From Streptomyces sp. NBC_00708 (lineage in GTDB: Bacteria; Actinomycetota; Actinomycetes; Streptomycetales; Streptomycetaceae), in NCBI GenBank assembly GCA_036226585.1, contig CP108997.1:3906001-3970000 (forward strand): 64,000 nucleotides of DNA. The letters are read 5' to 3'. Both the position numbers and the translations under genes were made by a program. Below the pieces are notes generated by a model that made no database searches, had not been told where the DNA came from, and worked only from the letters and a program-made list of their open reading frames with translations. This document shows positions 16,883 through 25,037 of this stretch, in pieces (the first letter of the stretch is position 1; every line of letters begins with the position of its first letter).

Positions 16883-18157
16883 ATGGACGTGAACGCGGCG
16901 GTCGCCGCAGCTGCCGCGATCGCCGGTGTCGGTACCGGTGTGATCGCCATGCTGGCGTTCCGCTGGAGCGAGCGCGACCAGAAGAAGCCGACGCGCACCT
17001 CCCTGCGGCCCGACAGCAACGCCCCGCTGCCGCCCGGCGTCGACACGGTCCTGTCCGTGCTCAGCTCCTCCGCGGTCGTGCTCGACGAGAGCGACAGCGT
17101 CGTCAAGGCCAGCTCCGCCGCGTACGCGCTGGGGCTCGTCCGGGGCGGCCGGCTCGCCGTGGAACCGATGCTCAACATGGCGCGGGACACCCGCCGCGAC
17201 GGCGAGATACGCCAGGTCGAACTGGACCTCCCGCGCCGCGGCACGGGCCGGGGCGAGGCGCTGGCCGTCTCCGCCCGGGTCGCCCCGCTCGGCTCCCGGC
17301 TGGTGCTGCTGCTCGTCGAGGACCTCACCGAGGCCCGCCGCATCGAGGCGGTCCGGCGCGACTTCGTCGCCAACGTCAGCCATGAACTCAAGACCCCGAC
17401 CGGCGCCCTGTCCCTGCTCTCGGAGGCCGTGCTCGACGCCTCCGACGACCAGGAGGCGGTGGAGCACTTCGCCCGCCGCATGCAGATCGAGGCGACCCGG
17501 CTCACCAACCTCGTCCAGGAGCTGATCGACCTCTCCCGGGTACAGAACGACGACCCGCTGGAGGACGCCGAACCGGTCCGCGTCGACGAACTGGTCGCCG
17601 AGGCCATCGACCGCTGCCGTCAGCAGGCCGGCTCCAAGCAGATCACCATGGCCGCCGGTGGCGCCGCCGACCTGCGGATATGGGGAAACCGCGGCCAGCT
17701 CGCCGCCGCTCTCGGCAACCTCGTCGAGAACGCCGTCAACTACAGCCCCGCCCGCACCCGCGTCGGCATCGCCGCCCGCCGTGTGGTCGTGCCCGGCGGG
17801 GACGAGATCGAGATCGCCGTGACCGACCAGGGCATCGGCATCTCCGAGAAGGACCGGGAACGGGTCTTCGAACGCTTCTACCGCGTCGACCCGGCCCGCT
17901 CCCGCGCCACCGGTGGTACGGGCCTCGGCCTCGCCATCGTCAAACACGTGGCCGCCTCGCACGGCGGGGAGGTCACCGTGTGGAGCTCGGAGGGACAGGG
18001 CTCCACCTTCACCCTGCGGCTGCCCGAAGCGGGCTCCGCACGCGGCCGGGACCGCGCGGCGGGCGGCCCGCTCATCGTCAACGGCGACGAGGCGTCCCAC
18101 CCGGGCGCCACCCCCGACTCCTACGTACCCTTCCCTGCCCCGGAGGCTCTTCCGTGA
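16883..18157 (+). CDS. phoR: sensor histidine kinase PhoR
   Basis: Membrane sensor kinase of the phosphate-starvation two-component system. 424 residues: one N-terminal membrane segment (about 7-27), a PAS-like region (about 52-150), HisKA with phosphoacceptor His167 (FVANVSHELKTP), and HATPase_c (about 270-395) with the N box ENAVNYSP, DQGIGI and TGGTGLGLAI. The C-terminus is a hydrophilic extension. TAACCT lies six bases before the ATG, so the mRNA may be leaderless. Overlaps phoP by four bases (GTGA), giving coupled translation. Controlled by the upstream PHO box. Confidence 0.93.
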   Translation: MDVNAAVAAAAAIAGVGTGVIAMLAFRWSERDQKKPTRTSLRPDSNAPLPPGVDTVLSVLSSSAVVLDESDSVVKASSAAYALGLVRGGRLAVEPMLNMARDTRRDGEIRQVELDLPRRGTGRGEALAVSARVAPLGSRLVLLLVEDLTEARRIEAVRRDFVANVSHELKTPTGALSLLSEAVLDASDDQEAVEHFARRMQIEATRLTNLVQELIDLSRVQNDDPLEDAEPVRVDELVAEAIDRCRQQAGSKQITMAAGGAADLRIWGNRGQLAAALGNLVENAVNYSPARTRVGIAARRVVVPGGDEIEIAVTDQGIGISEKDRERVFERFYRVDPARSRATGGTGLGLAIVKHVAASHGGEVTVWSSEGQGSTFTLRLPEAGSARGRDRAAGGPLIVNGDEASHPGATPDSYVPFPAPEALP

Positions 18158-18834
18158 CCCGAGTGCTTGTCGTCGAGGATGAGGAATCCTTCAGCGACGT
18201 CCTGTCCTACATGCTCCGCAAGGAAGGCTTCGAGGTCGCCATCGCGGCCACCGGACCCGACGGCCTGGACGAGTTCGAGCGCAACGGCGCCGACCTCGTG
18301 CTGCTCGACCTGATGCTGCCCGGACTCCCCGGCACCGAGGTCTGCCGCCAGCTGCGCAGCCGGTCCAACGTGCCGGTGATCATGGTCACCGCCAAGGACA
18401 GCGAGATCGACAAGGTCGTCGGCCTGGAGATAGGGGCCGACGACTACGTCACCAAGCCCTTCTCCTCCCGCGAGCTCGTCGCCCGCATCCGCGCGGTGCT
18501 CCGCCGGCGCGGCGAGCCCGAGGAGGTCGCCCCCGCCGCCCTGGAGGCGGGCCCGGTCCGCATGGACGTGGACCGGCACGTCGTCACGGTCTCCGGCGGC
18601 AAGGTCGACCTGCCGCTCAAGGAGTTCGACCTGCTGGAGATGCTGCTGCGCAACGCGGGCCGGGTGCTGACCCGGATGCAGCTCATCGACCGGGTCTGGG
18701 GCGCGGACTACGTGGGGGACACCAAGACCCTCGACGTCCACGTGAAGCGCCTGCGCGCCAAGATCGAGCCGGACCCGGGCGCGCCCAGGTTCCTGGTGAC
18801 CGTGCGCGGCCTGGGGTACAAGTTCGAGCCGTAG
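18154..18834 (+). CDS. phoP: phosphate response regulator PhoP
   Basis: OmpR-family response regulator that activates pho genes and represses nitrogen and secondary-metabolite genes under phosphate limitation. 226 residues: receiver domain 1-120 with acidic pocket EDEE, phosphoacceptor Asp52 (LLDLMLPG), Thr in MVTAKD and Lys in VTKPFS. The winged-helix DNA-binding domain is about 135-225 (LTRMQLIDRVWG, DVHVKRLRAKIE). GTG start overlaps the phoR stop. Its binding box is 16777-16809, and a further box-like sequence lies at 19781-19813. Followed by a strong bidirectional terminator. Confidence 0.95.
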   Translation: MTRVLVVEDEESFSDVLSYMLRKEGFEVAIAATGPDGLDEFERNGADLVLLDLMLPGLPGTEVCRQLRSRSNVPVIMVTAKDSEIDKVVGLEIGADDYVTKPFSSRELVARIRAVLRRRGEPEEVAPAALEAGPVRMDVDRHVVTVSGGKVDLPLKEFDLLEMLLRNAGRVLTRMQLIDRVWGADYVGDTKTLDVHVKRLRAKIEPDPGAPRFLVTVRGLGYKFEP

Positions 18835-18852
18835 ACCGGCCCGTACGTCCGG

Positions 18853-18897
18853 CATGGCTGAGGCGCCTCCCCCGGCGGGGAAGGCGCCTCAGCCATG
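18853..18897. terminator. bidirectional terminator between phoP and the lipoprotein gene
   Basis: A perfect 16-bp stem, CATGGCTGAGGCGCCT with AGGCGCCTCAGCCATG, can extend through CCCC/GGGG near the loop. Lies between convergent genes. Confidence 0.85.
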
Positions 18898-18915
18898 TGT
18901 GCTGCGGGGTGCGGC

Positions 18916-19566
18916 TCAGCCGGGCTGGCCGGACTCGCTCGCCGAGGAGGAGGCCGTGGCCTCGCCGGACGGGCTCTCGGAGGTGTTCGGCGACGCGGAC
19001 CCGGAGGCGGAGCCGGACGGCGAGGCGTCCGGCGTCTTCGGTGCCTCGGGCAGCGCGCTGGGGCCGAAGCCCTTGAAGTAGTGCGTCGCGGGGACCACGG
19101 AGGCGCCCAGCGAGACCTGGCCGGTCCGGCTGAACGTGAAGACCAGCGGCTGCACGTTGCCGTTCTCCGTGGCCTCGTCGCCGTTCTCGATCACGGCGGC
19201 GGCGTTGCCCTTGCCGCCGAGGACGACCCTGCCGCCGGCGGGGACGACGAGCGGGCCGGAGCCCTTGGCGGGGTGCAGCTGCACGGTGCCGCTGCTGCCC
19301 TTCAGGGTGATGGAGTCGAGGGTCTCCGCCTTGGTGCCGGTGTTGAACACCGTGGCGGAGACGACCGCCGGGCCCTTGGCGTCGCGCTCGGGCTGCGTGA
19401 TGACGTTGACGTTCTGGATCTTGATCGTGCCGGCCGAGGTGGCGGCGTTGTCAGGCCTGACTTCGAGCGTCTGCGCGTTATTGCCCGCACCGCACGCGGT
19501 GAGCGCGGTGATCGAGAACGCGATGGCAGTGGCGGCGAGGGCGCCGTGTCGAAGGCTGCGGCTCAC
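18916..19566 (-). CDS. DUF461-type lipoprotein (PCu(A)C-like fold)
   Basis: A 216-residue secreted lipoprotein. Signal with lipobox LTAC, Cys25. Residues about 45-165 form a beta-rich domain resembling the DUF461/copper-chaperone PCu(A)C group, although no Met/His copper cluster is obvious (IKIQNVNVITQPERDAKG; LVVPAGGRVVLGG). Residues about 170-216 are a Ser/Ala/Pro/Glu low-complexity tail. It is a conserved neighbour of phoRP in streptomycetes, and metal or phosphate-linked roles have not been shown as far as I know. Convergent with phoP; divergent from carD across a 609-bp region. Confidence 0.75.
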   Translation of the reverse strand: MSRSLRHGALAATAIAFSITALTACGAGNNAQTLEVRPDNAATSAGTIKIQNVNVITQPERDAKGPAVVSATVFNTGTKAETLDSITLKGSSGTVQLHPAKGSGPLVVPAGGRVVLGGKGNAAAVIENGDEATENGNVQPLVFTFSRTGQVSLGASVVPATHYFKGFGPSALPEAPKTPDASPSGSASGSASPNTSESPSGEATASSSASESGQPG

Positions 19567-20175
19567 GGCGGCGGCAACTCCTTGAACGAGCGGACGGGTA
19601 CGGACGGGTCGGGCGGATGGTGCAAAGCCGCCCCGAGGGTCTGTCAGCCGTCAGGTTACCGAGCCCCCCTCGCCGCCCCGCACCCGACCCGCCCCTGACG
19701 GGCCCGTGATCCCGGGCCCGGTCGCGTCCGTACATTCGCGGTCTCTTCACATAACGCGCTTGATCAAATTCCGGCCGCGCGTTCACCCCGGGCTTCGTGG
19801 CTGTTCACGGACGGTGGCGCATTCATTGCGCATAATCCCCCGTGCGGCCGTACGTTGATCAATTTCATTGGCCATCGGCACTTACGTCCGAACGAGTGAT
19901 CCAGCACCGAACGTTCTACGGAAAGTTCAGCAACCGGAACCCGACAAAACGGGACGTTCGGCCCCTTCGGAGCGAGGTGGAGTGCGTGTAACGTCCGCGT
20001 TTCTCCGTCCCCGTACAGCGGCTCCGACCTGCGAATACCGTCTTCCGCGGCCCGTCCGCAGCACGTCCCTGTCGCAGTTGTCAAGCCCCGAGATATGCCC
20101 TGACCTGCGAAAACGCCATTCAGGAGAAGCGATTCTCGTGTTACGCTTGATAGCCACGGAAGGGGTACCTGTCAC
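19567..20175. other. 609-bp divergent intergenic region before carD
   Basis: No gene supported. It is markedly less GC-rich than its surroundings. Contents: TTGATCAA at 19760 and 19855, a PHO-like box 19781-19813 with a CATAAT -10-like element 19831-19836, and a long leader to carD. A 103-codon frame (19868-20179, ATGA overlap with carD) lacks the genome's third-position GC bias and I do not call it coding. Confidence 0.6.
19781..19836 (+). promoter_or_regulatory. PHO-like box plus -10 upstream of carD
   Basis: GTTCACCCCGG and GTTCACGGACG are exactly 22 bp apart, the spacing of outer PhoP direct-repeat units; the middle 11-mer is degenerate. CATAAT at 19831-19836 (5/6 to TATAAT) follows the box by 17 bp, as in activator-dependent promoters where the box replaces the -35. 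It points toward carD, 340 nt downstream. Confidence 0.5.
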
Positions 20176-20658
20176 ATGACGTTCAAGGTTGGCGACACCG
20201 TGGTCTATCCCCATCACGGGGCCGCGCTGATCGAGGCTATCGAAACTCGCCAGATCAAAGGCGTGGACAAGACCTACTTGGTGCTCAAGGTCGCTCAGGG
20301 CGACCTGACGGTGCGTGTACCGGCGGACAATGCGGAGTTCGTGGGTGTGCGCGACGTAGTCGGGCAGGAAGGGCTGGACCGCGTCTTCGAGGTGCTGCGC
20401 GCACCGTATGCCGAGGAGCCGACGAACTGGTCGCGGCGCTACAAGGCAAATCTCGAGAAGCTGGCGTCCGGCGACGTCATCAAGGTCGCCGAAGTGGTTC
20501 GCGACCTGTGGCGCCGTGAGCGCGAGCGCGGACTCTCCGCAGGTGAGAAGCGCATGCTCGCCAAGGCCCGCCAGATTCTGGTGAGCGAGCTCGCCCTCGC
20601 GGAGAACACCAACGAGGACAAGGCCGAGGCCCTCCTCGACGAGGTTCTCGCATCCTGA
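20176..20658 (+). CDS. carD: CarD-family transcriptional regulator (CdnL)
   Basis: A 160-residue global transcription factor that binds the RNA polymerase beta lobe and stabilises open complexes at housekeeping and rRNA promoters. The N-terminal Tudor-like RNAP-interaction domain ([13 protein letters not shown] at the start) is followed by a helical DNA-binding domain (from about 60) with the conserved [12 protein letters not shown] and [12 protein letters not shown] segments, including the Trp that contacts the bubble edge. GGAAGGGG precedes the ATG. Its long leader carries a PHO-like box. Confidence 0.95.
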   Translation: MTFKVGDTVVYPHHGAALIEAIETRQIKGVDKTYLVLKVAQGDLTVRVPADNAEFVGVRDVVGQEGLDRVFEVLRAPYAEEPTNWSRRYKANLEKLASGDVIKVAEVVRDLWRRERERGLSAGEKRMLAKARQILVSELALAENTNEDKAEALLDEVLAS

Positions 20659-21094
20659 ACCGGATGGCACCGGTCGTCCTGACGACCGGATCGCACCGGC
20701 CGTAGAAAATGTGCCGCGGTGCCCGCTGACCAGCTTTATTCACGCTGCGTCGTCGGGCGCTGCGGCATGTTCGGACCTGCGGGGTCGCAAGCGAACGGCG
20801 AATTCCAGCCATATGCGGGTCCGGCTGGACATTGTTTTCGGCCACCAACGGCGAGATTCGGCCGGATTCCCCGGCACCTGCCGATGATCCCCCGCCGCAC
20901 GCCCTTGGTACGTTGCTCGCGATCTTGCCGAAACCGGCGTGCGAGGCCGACCCCGAGCGGCCGCGACGTGCCCCCACTCGCCCGGGGTCACGGAAAGGGT
21001 CCCGGTCGAGTCATGGCGCAGCGCCCCGGCTCGCTTGTGGCCATACCCACGTCGGCCGTGGACACAAACATGCCGAAGCCTCGGAGTGCTACCG
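20659..21094. other. 436-bp intergenic region between carD and ispD
   Basis: Contains a short hairpin just after carD (20670-20689, CCGGTCGTC with GACGACCGG and almost no loop), a possible weak terminator, and then an unremarkable stretch presumably holding the ispD promoter. I see no gene. Confidence 0.5.
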
Positions 21095-21841
21095 ATGTCT
21101 GAACAACCGCGTCCCTCCCGCACGGCCGCCGTCATCCCCGCGGCCGGCCGTGGCGTACGGCTCGGCCCCGGGGCCCCCAAGGCGCTCCGCGCGCTCAACG
21201 GGACGCCCATGCTCATCCACGCCGTTCGCGCCATGGCGGCCTCCCGGCACGTCTCCCTGGTCGTCGTCGTCGCACCGCCCGACGGCGCCACCGAGGTCCG
21301 CAACCTCCTCGACGAGCACGCCCTGCCCGAACGCACCGACTTCCTCGTCGTGCCCGGCGGCGACACCCGCCAGGAATCGGTGAAGCACGGCCTCGACGCC
21401 CTCCCCGACACCGTCACCGCCGTCCTGGTCCACGACGCGGCCCGCCCCCTCGTCCCCGTCGACACCGTGGACGCGGTCGTCGAGGCCGTACGCGACGGCG
21501 CCCCCGCCGTCGTCCCCGCCCTGCCGCTCGCCGACACCGTCAAGGAGGTCGAGCCCGGGGCCCCCGGCGCGCCCGAACCGGTGCTCTCCACCCCGGTCCG
21601 CGCCCGGCTCAGGGCCGTACAGACCCCGCAGGGCTTCGACCGCGCCACCCTCGTCCGTGCCCATGAGCAGGTCGCCGTCAGCGGTGAGGGCGCCACCGAC
21701 GACGCCGGCATGGTGGAACAGCTCGGCGCGCCCGTCGTCGTCGTGCCCGGACACGAAGAGGCGTTCAAGGTGACCCGGCCCCTGGACCTGGTCCTGGCCG
21801 AGGCCGTACTCGCACGCAGGAGGGCCAACGATGGCTTCTGA
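21095..21841 (+). CDS. ispD: 2-C-methyl-D-erythritol 4-phosphate cytidylyltransferase
   Basis: Third step of the MEP isoprenoid pathway: CTP plus MEP gives CDP-ME. The 248-residue protein has the nucleotide-binding signature [20 protein letters not shown] at residues 11-30, the VHDAARPLV metal-binding loop, and the conserved VQTPQGF and DDAGMVE segments. All family motifs are present. ATG 21095 has GGAG nine bases upstream; the longer in-frame ORF has no support. Overlaps ispF by 11 nt, as in many actinobacteria. Confidence 0.93.
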   Translation: MSEQPRPSRTAAVIPAAGRGVRLGPGAPKALRALNGTPMLIHAVRAMAASRHVSLVVVVAPPDGATEVRNLLDEHALPERTDFLVVPGGDTRQESVKHGLDALPDTVTAVLVHDAARPLVPVDTVDAVVEAVRDGAPAVVPALPLADTVKEVEPGAPGAPEPVLSTPVRARLRAVQTPQGFDRATLVRAHEQVAVSGEGATDDAGMVEQLGAPVVVVPGHEEAFKVTRPLDLVLAEAVLARRRANDGF

Positions 21842-22349
21842 GACCCCCGGGCCCGCACAGGCCCCCGCGCCGGTGATCCCGCTCGTCGGCATCGGCACCG
21901 ACATCCACGCCTTCGAAGAGGGCCGCGAGCTGTGGTGCGCCGGACTGCGCTGGGACGGTGAGGGCCCCGGCCTGGCCGGCCACTCCGACGCGGACGTCGT
22001 CGCCCACGCCGCGTGCAACGCCCTCTTCTCCGCCGCCGGCCTCGGTGACCTCGGCCAGCACTTCGGCACCGGCCGCCCCGAGTGGTCCGGCGCCGCCGGG
22101 GTCACCCTCCTCACCGAGGCCGCCCGTATCGTCCGCGCGGCGGGCTTCGAGATCGGCAACGTGGCCGTCCAGGTCGTCGGCGTACGCCCCAAGATCGGCA
22201 AGCGGCGCGACGAGGCGCAGCAGGTCCTGTCCGATGCCGTCGGCGCCCCCGTCTCGCTGTCCGCGGCCACCTCCGACGGCCTCGGTTTCACCGGCCGCGG
22301 CGAAGGCATCGCCGGCCTCGCGACCGCCCTCGTCTACCGCACCGGCTGA
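21831..22349 (+). CDS. ispF: 2-C-methyl-D-erythritol 2,4-cyclodiphosphate synthase
   Basis: MEP pathway, converts CDP-ME 2-phosphate to MEcPP in a homotrimer. 172 residues. Zn-binding residues are in GIGTDIHAF (Asp, His) and [11 protein letters not shown] (His); the Asp/Glu cluster and the nucleotide-binding [18 protein letters not shown]-terminal motif are intact. The first 15 residues are a Pro-rich extension. The start overlaps ispD by 11 nt, so they are translationally coupled. Separate gene here, not the ispDF fusion of some proteobacteria. Confidence 0.93.
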   Translation: MASETPGPAQAPAPVIPLVGIGTDIHAFEEGRELWCAGLRWDGEGPGLAGHSDADVVAHAACNALFSAAGLGDLGQHFGTGRPEWSGAAGVTLLTEAARIVRAAGFEIGNVAVQVVGVRPKIGKRRDEAQQVLSDAVGAPVSLSAATSDGLGFTGRGEGIAGLATALVYRTG

Positions 22350-22456
22350 CGCCGGCCGCACGTACGCACGGGCCGCCCGCGCCCGCCCCGTAACAACTGC
22401 GCCCGCAATATCCACAGGGGCGCGGGGCACTGGTGCGGGCCCACTACCCTTGAGGG

Positions 22457-23860
22457 GTGACTATTCGCCTGTACGACACCAGCGCCCGGCAGATCCGTGA
22501 CTTCGTCCCGCTCGCAGCGGGCTGTGTCTCGATCTACCTCTGTGGCGCTACCGTCCAGGCCGCCCCGCACATCGGGCACATCAGGTCCGGACTGAACTTC
22601 GACATCATGCGCCGCTGGTTCGAGTACCGCGGCTACGACGTGACGTTCGTCCGGAACGTCACGGACATCGACGACAAGATCATCGCCAAGTCCGCCGAAC
22701 AGGGCCGCCCGTGGTGGGCGATCGGCTACGAGAACGAGCGCGCGTTCAACGCGGGCTACGACGCGCTCGGCTGCCTGCCGCCCACCTACGAACCCCGCGC
22801 CACCGGGCACGTCCCGGAGATGATCGAGATGATGCGCGGCCTCATCGAGCGGGGCCACGCCTACGCCGCCGACGGCAACGTCTACTTCGACGTGCGCTCG
22901 TTCCCCGGCTATCTGGAGCTCTCCAACCAGGACCTGGACGACCTGCGCCAGCCCTCCGGCGACAACGAGACCGGCAAGCGCGACAAGCGGGACTTCGCCC
23001 TGTGGAAGGCGACCAAGCCCGGTGAGCCGAGCTGGGAGACGCCCTGGGGTCGCGGCCGTCCGGGCTGGCACCTGGAGTGCTCCGCCATGGCGCACAAGTA
23101 CCTCGGCACCGCCTTCGACATCCACGGTGGCGGCATCGACCTGATCTTCCCGCACCACGAGAACGAGATCGCCCAGGCCAAGGCCTTCGGCGACGAGTTC
23201 GCGAAGTACTGGGTGCACAACGGCTGGGTCACCATGTCCGGCGAGAAGATGTCGAAGTCACTGGGCAACTCGGTCCTCGTCAGCGAGATGGTCAAGGCGT
23301 GGCGCCCGATCGTGCTGCGCTACTACCTCGGCACCCCGCACTACCGGTCGATGATCGAGTACAGCGAGGAGGCCCTGCGCGAGGCCGAGTCCGCGTTCGC
23401 GCGGATCGAGGGCTTCGTCCAGCGCGTCACCGAGAAGGCCGGGGAGACCGTCGCCCCCGCCACCGAGGTGCCGCCGGCCTTCGCCGAGGCGATGGACGAC
23501 GACCTGGGCGTCCCGCAGGCGCTCGCGATCGTCCACACCACGGTCCGCCAGGGCAACTCCGCCCTCGCCGCCGACGACAAGGAGGCCGCCGTCGCGCGCC
23601 TCGCCGAGGTCCGCGCCATGCTCGGCGTCCTCGGTCTCGATCCGCTCGACGAGCACTGGGCCGGCGAGAGCGACCGCGGCGACGACCTGCACGGCGTCGT
23701 CGACACCCTCGTCCGCCTCGTCCTCGACCAGCGCCAGTCCGCGCGCGCCCGTAAGGACTGGGGCGCCGCCGACGCCATCCGCGACCAGCTCAACCAGTCC
23801 GGACTCGTCATCGAGGACAGCCCGTCCGGACCCCGGTGGACACTCGGCCCGCGCCAGTAG
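22457..23860 (+). CDS. cysS: cysteinyl-tRNA synthetase
   Basis: Charges tRNA-Cys. A 467-residue class I synthetase with HIGH-type motif PHIGHIRSG, zinc ligands around CGATV, HLECSAMAHKY and GGIDLIFPHHENE, and GEKMSKSLGNSV as the KMSKS loop. The C-terminal DALR-like helical domain ends RKDWGAADAIRDQL. Full family length. The start is GTG at 22457; TACCCT lies about seven bases upstream and no Shine-Dalgarno is usable, so a leaderless transcript is possible. This full-length protein is distinct from the related mycothiol ligase MshC. Confidence 0.93.
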   Translation: MTIRLYDTSARQIRDFVPLAAGCVSIYLCGATVQAAPHIGHIRSGLNFDIMRRWFEYRGYDVTFVRNVTDIDDKIIAKSAEQGRPWWAIGYENERAFNAGYDALGCLPPTYEPRATGHVPEMIEMMRGLIERGHAYAADGNVYFDVRSFPGYLELSNQDLDDLRQPSGDNETGKRDKRDFALWKATKPGEPSWETPWGRGRPGWHLECSAMAHKYLGTAFDIHGGGIDLIFPHHENEIAQAKAFGDEFAKYWVHNGWVTMSGEKMSKSLGNSVLVSEMVKAWRPIVLRYYLGTPHYRSMIEYSEEALREAESAFARIEGFVQRVTEKAGETVAPATEVPPAFAEAMDDDLGVPQALAIVHTTVRQGNSALAADDKEAAVARLAEVRAMLGVLGLDPLDEHWAGESDRGDDLHGVVDTLVRLVLDQRQSARARKDWGAADAIRDQLNQSGLVIEDSPSGPRWTLGPRQ

Positions 23861-23941
23861 CCCACCACATGCCGCCCGGTCCGCCGGGCGGCACACTTCA
23901 CTTATACGTACGCACGACCGAAGCAACGAAACAGGTAGGTC

Positions 23942-24898
23942 ATGGCCGGGAACAGCCAGCGCAGGAACCGCCGCACGTCCAACAAGAAGGGCGCGCAGGT
24001 CGGCAGCGGTGGCCAGCGACGCCGGGGCCTGGAGGGCCGGGGCCCGACGCCGCCCGCCGAGGAGCGCAAGAAGCACAAGAAGAACCGCATCGCGACCGCC
24101 AGGGCCAAGCAGGCCGCCAACCGCCGCCCGGCCCCCCGCCGCGGCGGCGTCAAGGGCGCCTCCGAGATGGTCGTCGGCCGTAACCCCGTCTTCGAGGCCC
24201 TGCGCGACGGCGTGCCCGCCACCACGCTCTACGTCCAGCAGTACATCGACAACGACGAGCGCGTCCGTGAGGCCCTCCAGCTTGCCGGTGAGCGCGGCAA
24301 CATCAACCTGATGGAGGCCCCGCGCCCCGAGCTCGACCGGATGACCGGCGGGCTCAACCACCAGGGCCTCGTCCTCCAGGTCCCGCCCTACGAGTACGCC
24401 GAACCGCAGGACCTCCTCGAAGCGGCCTACGACAACGGCGAGGACCCCCTGATCGTCGCGCTCGACGGCGTCACCGACCCCCGCAACCTCGGCGCGATCG
24501 TCCGCTCCGTCTCCGCCTTCGGCGGCCACGGCGTCGTCGTCCCCGAGCGCCGCGCCGCGGGCATGACCGCCGGAGCCTGGAAGTCCTCCGCCGGTACCGC
24601 CGCCCGGACCCCGGTCTCCAAGGTCACCAACCTCACCCGCGCCCTCGAAGCCTTCAAGAAGGAGGGCATCGCGGTCGTCGGCCTCGCCGCCGACGGCGAG
24701 CACACCGTCGAGGACCTCGAAGCGCTCGCCGGACCCGTCGTCATCGTCATCGGCAGCGAGGGCAAGGGCCTCGGCCGCCTCGTCGGCGAGACCTGCGACT
24801 ACCGCGTCCGCATCAACATGCCCGGCGGCGCCGAGTCCCTCAACGCCGGTGTCGCCGCCGGCATCGTCATGTACGAGGTCGCCCGCCGCCGCGCCTGA
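23942..24898 (+). CDS. rlmB: 23S rRNA (guanosine-2'-O-)-methyltransferase RlmB (TrmH family)
   Basis: SPOUT-class rRNA methyltransferase that 2'-O-methylates a guanosine in the 23S peptidyl-transferase region. 318 residues. A highly basic disordered N-terminus (about 1-70, Arg/Lys/Pro/Gly) is typical of actinobacterial members. A substrate-binding domain is about 75-150 (VVGRNPVFEAL), and the knotted catalytic domain about 165-318 has DGVTDPRNLGAIVRS, IGSEGKGL and IRINMPGGAESLNAGVA-like motifs. Lies 81 nt after cysS, probably one operon, then a strong terminator. Confidence 0.92.
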   Translation: MAGNSQRRNRRTSNKKGAQVGSGGQRRRGLEGRGPTPPAEERKKHKKNRIATARAKQAANRRPAPRRGGVKGASEMVVGRNPVFEALRDGVPATTLYVQQYIDNDERVREALQLAGERGNINLMEAPRPELDRMTGGLNHQGLVLQVPPYEYAEPQDLLEAAYDNGEDPLIVALDGVTDPRNLGAIVRSVSAFGGHGVVVPERRAAGMTAGAWKSSAGTAARTPVSKVTNLTRALEAFKKEGIAVVGLAADGEHTVEDLEALAGPVVIVIGSEGKGLGRLVGETCDYRVRINMPGGAESLNAGVAAGIVMYEVARRRA

Positions 24899-24919
24899 TC
24901 CACCGGCCCCGGACGGGCC

Positions 24920-24957
24920 GCGCGGGGGCGCGCACGCACGTGCACGCGCCCCCGCGC
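24920..24957 (+). terminator. terminator downstream of rlmB
   Basis: A perfect 13-bp GC stem, GCGCGGGGGCGCG with CGCGCCCCCGCGC, and a 12-base loop that itself contains GCACGTGC. No T-run follows, as is usual in this genus. Confidence 0.8.
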
Positions 24958-25037
24958 AACCCCCCACCACCTGTTGACGGGTCTCGGACACTTCGACACG
25001 GTGCAGGCAGTGTCCTAATCACACATCACTCGGTTAG

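Noticed and set aside
19868..20179. 103-codon frame overlapping the carD start by ATGA
   Set aside because: Third-position GC is near 50 percent, unlike genuine genes here; more likely leader.
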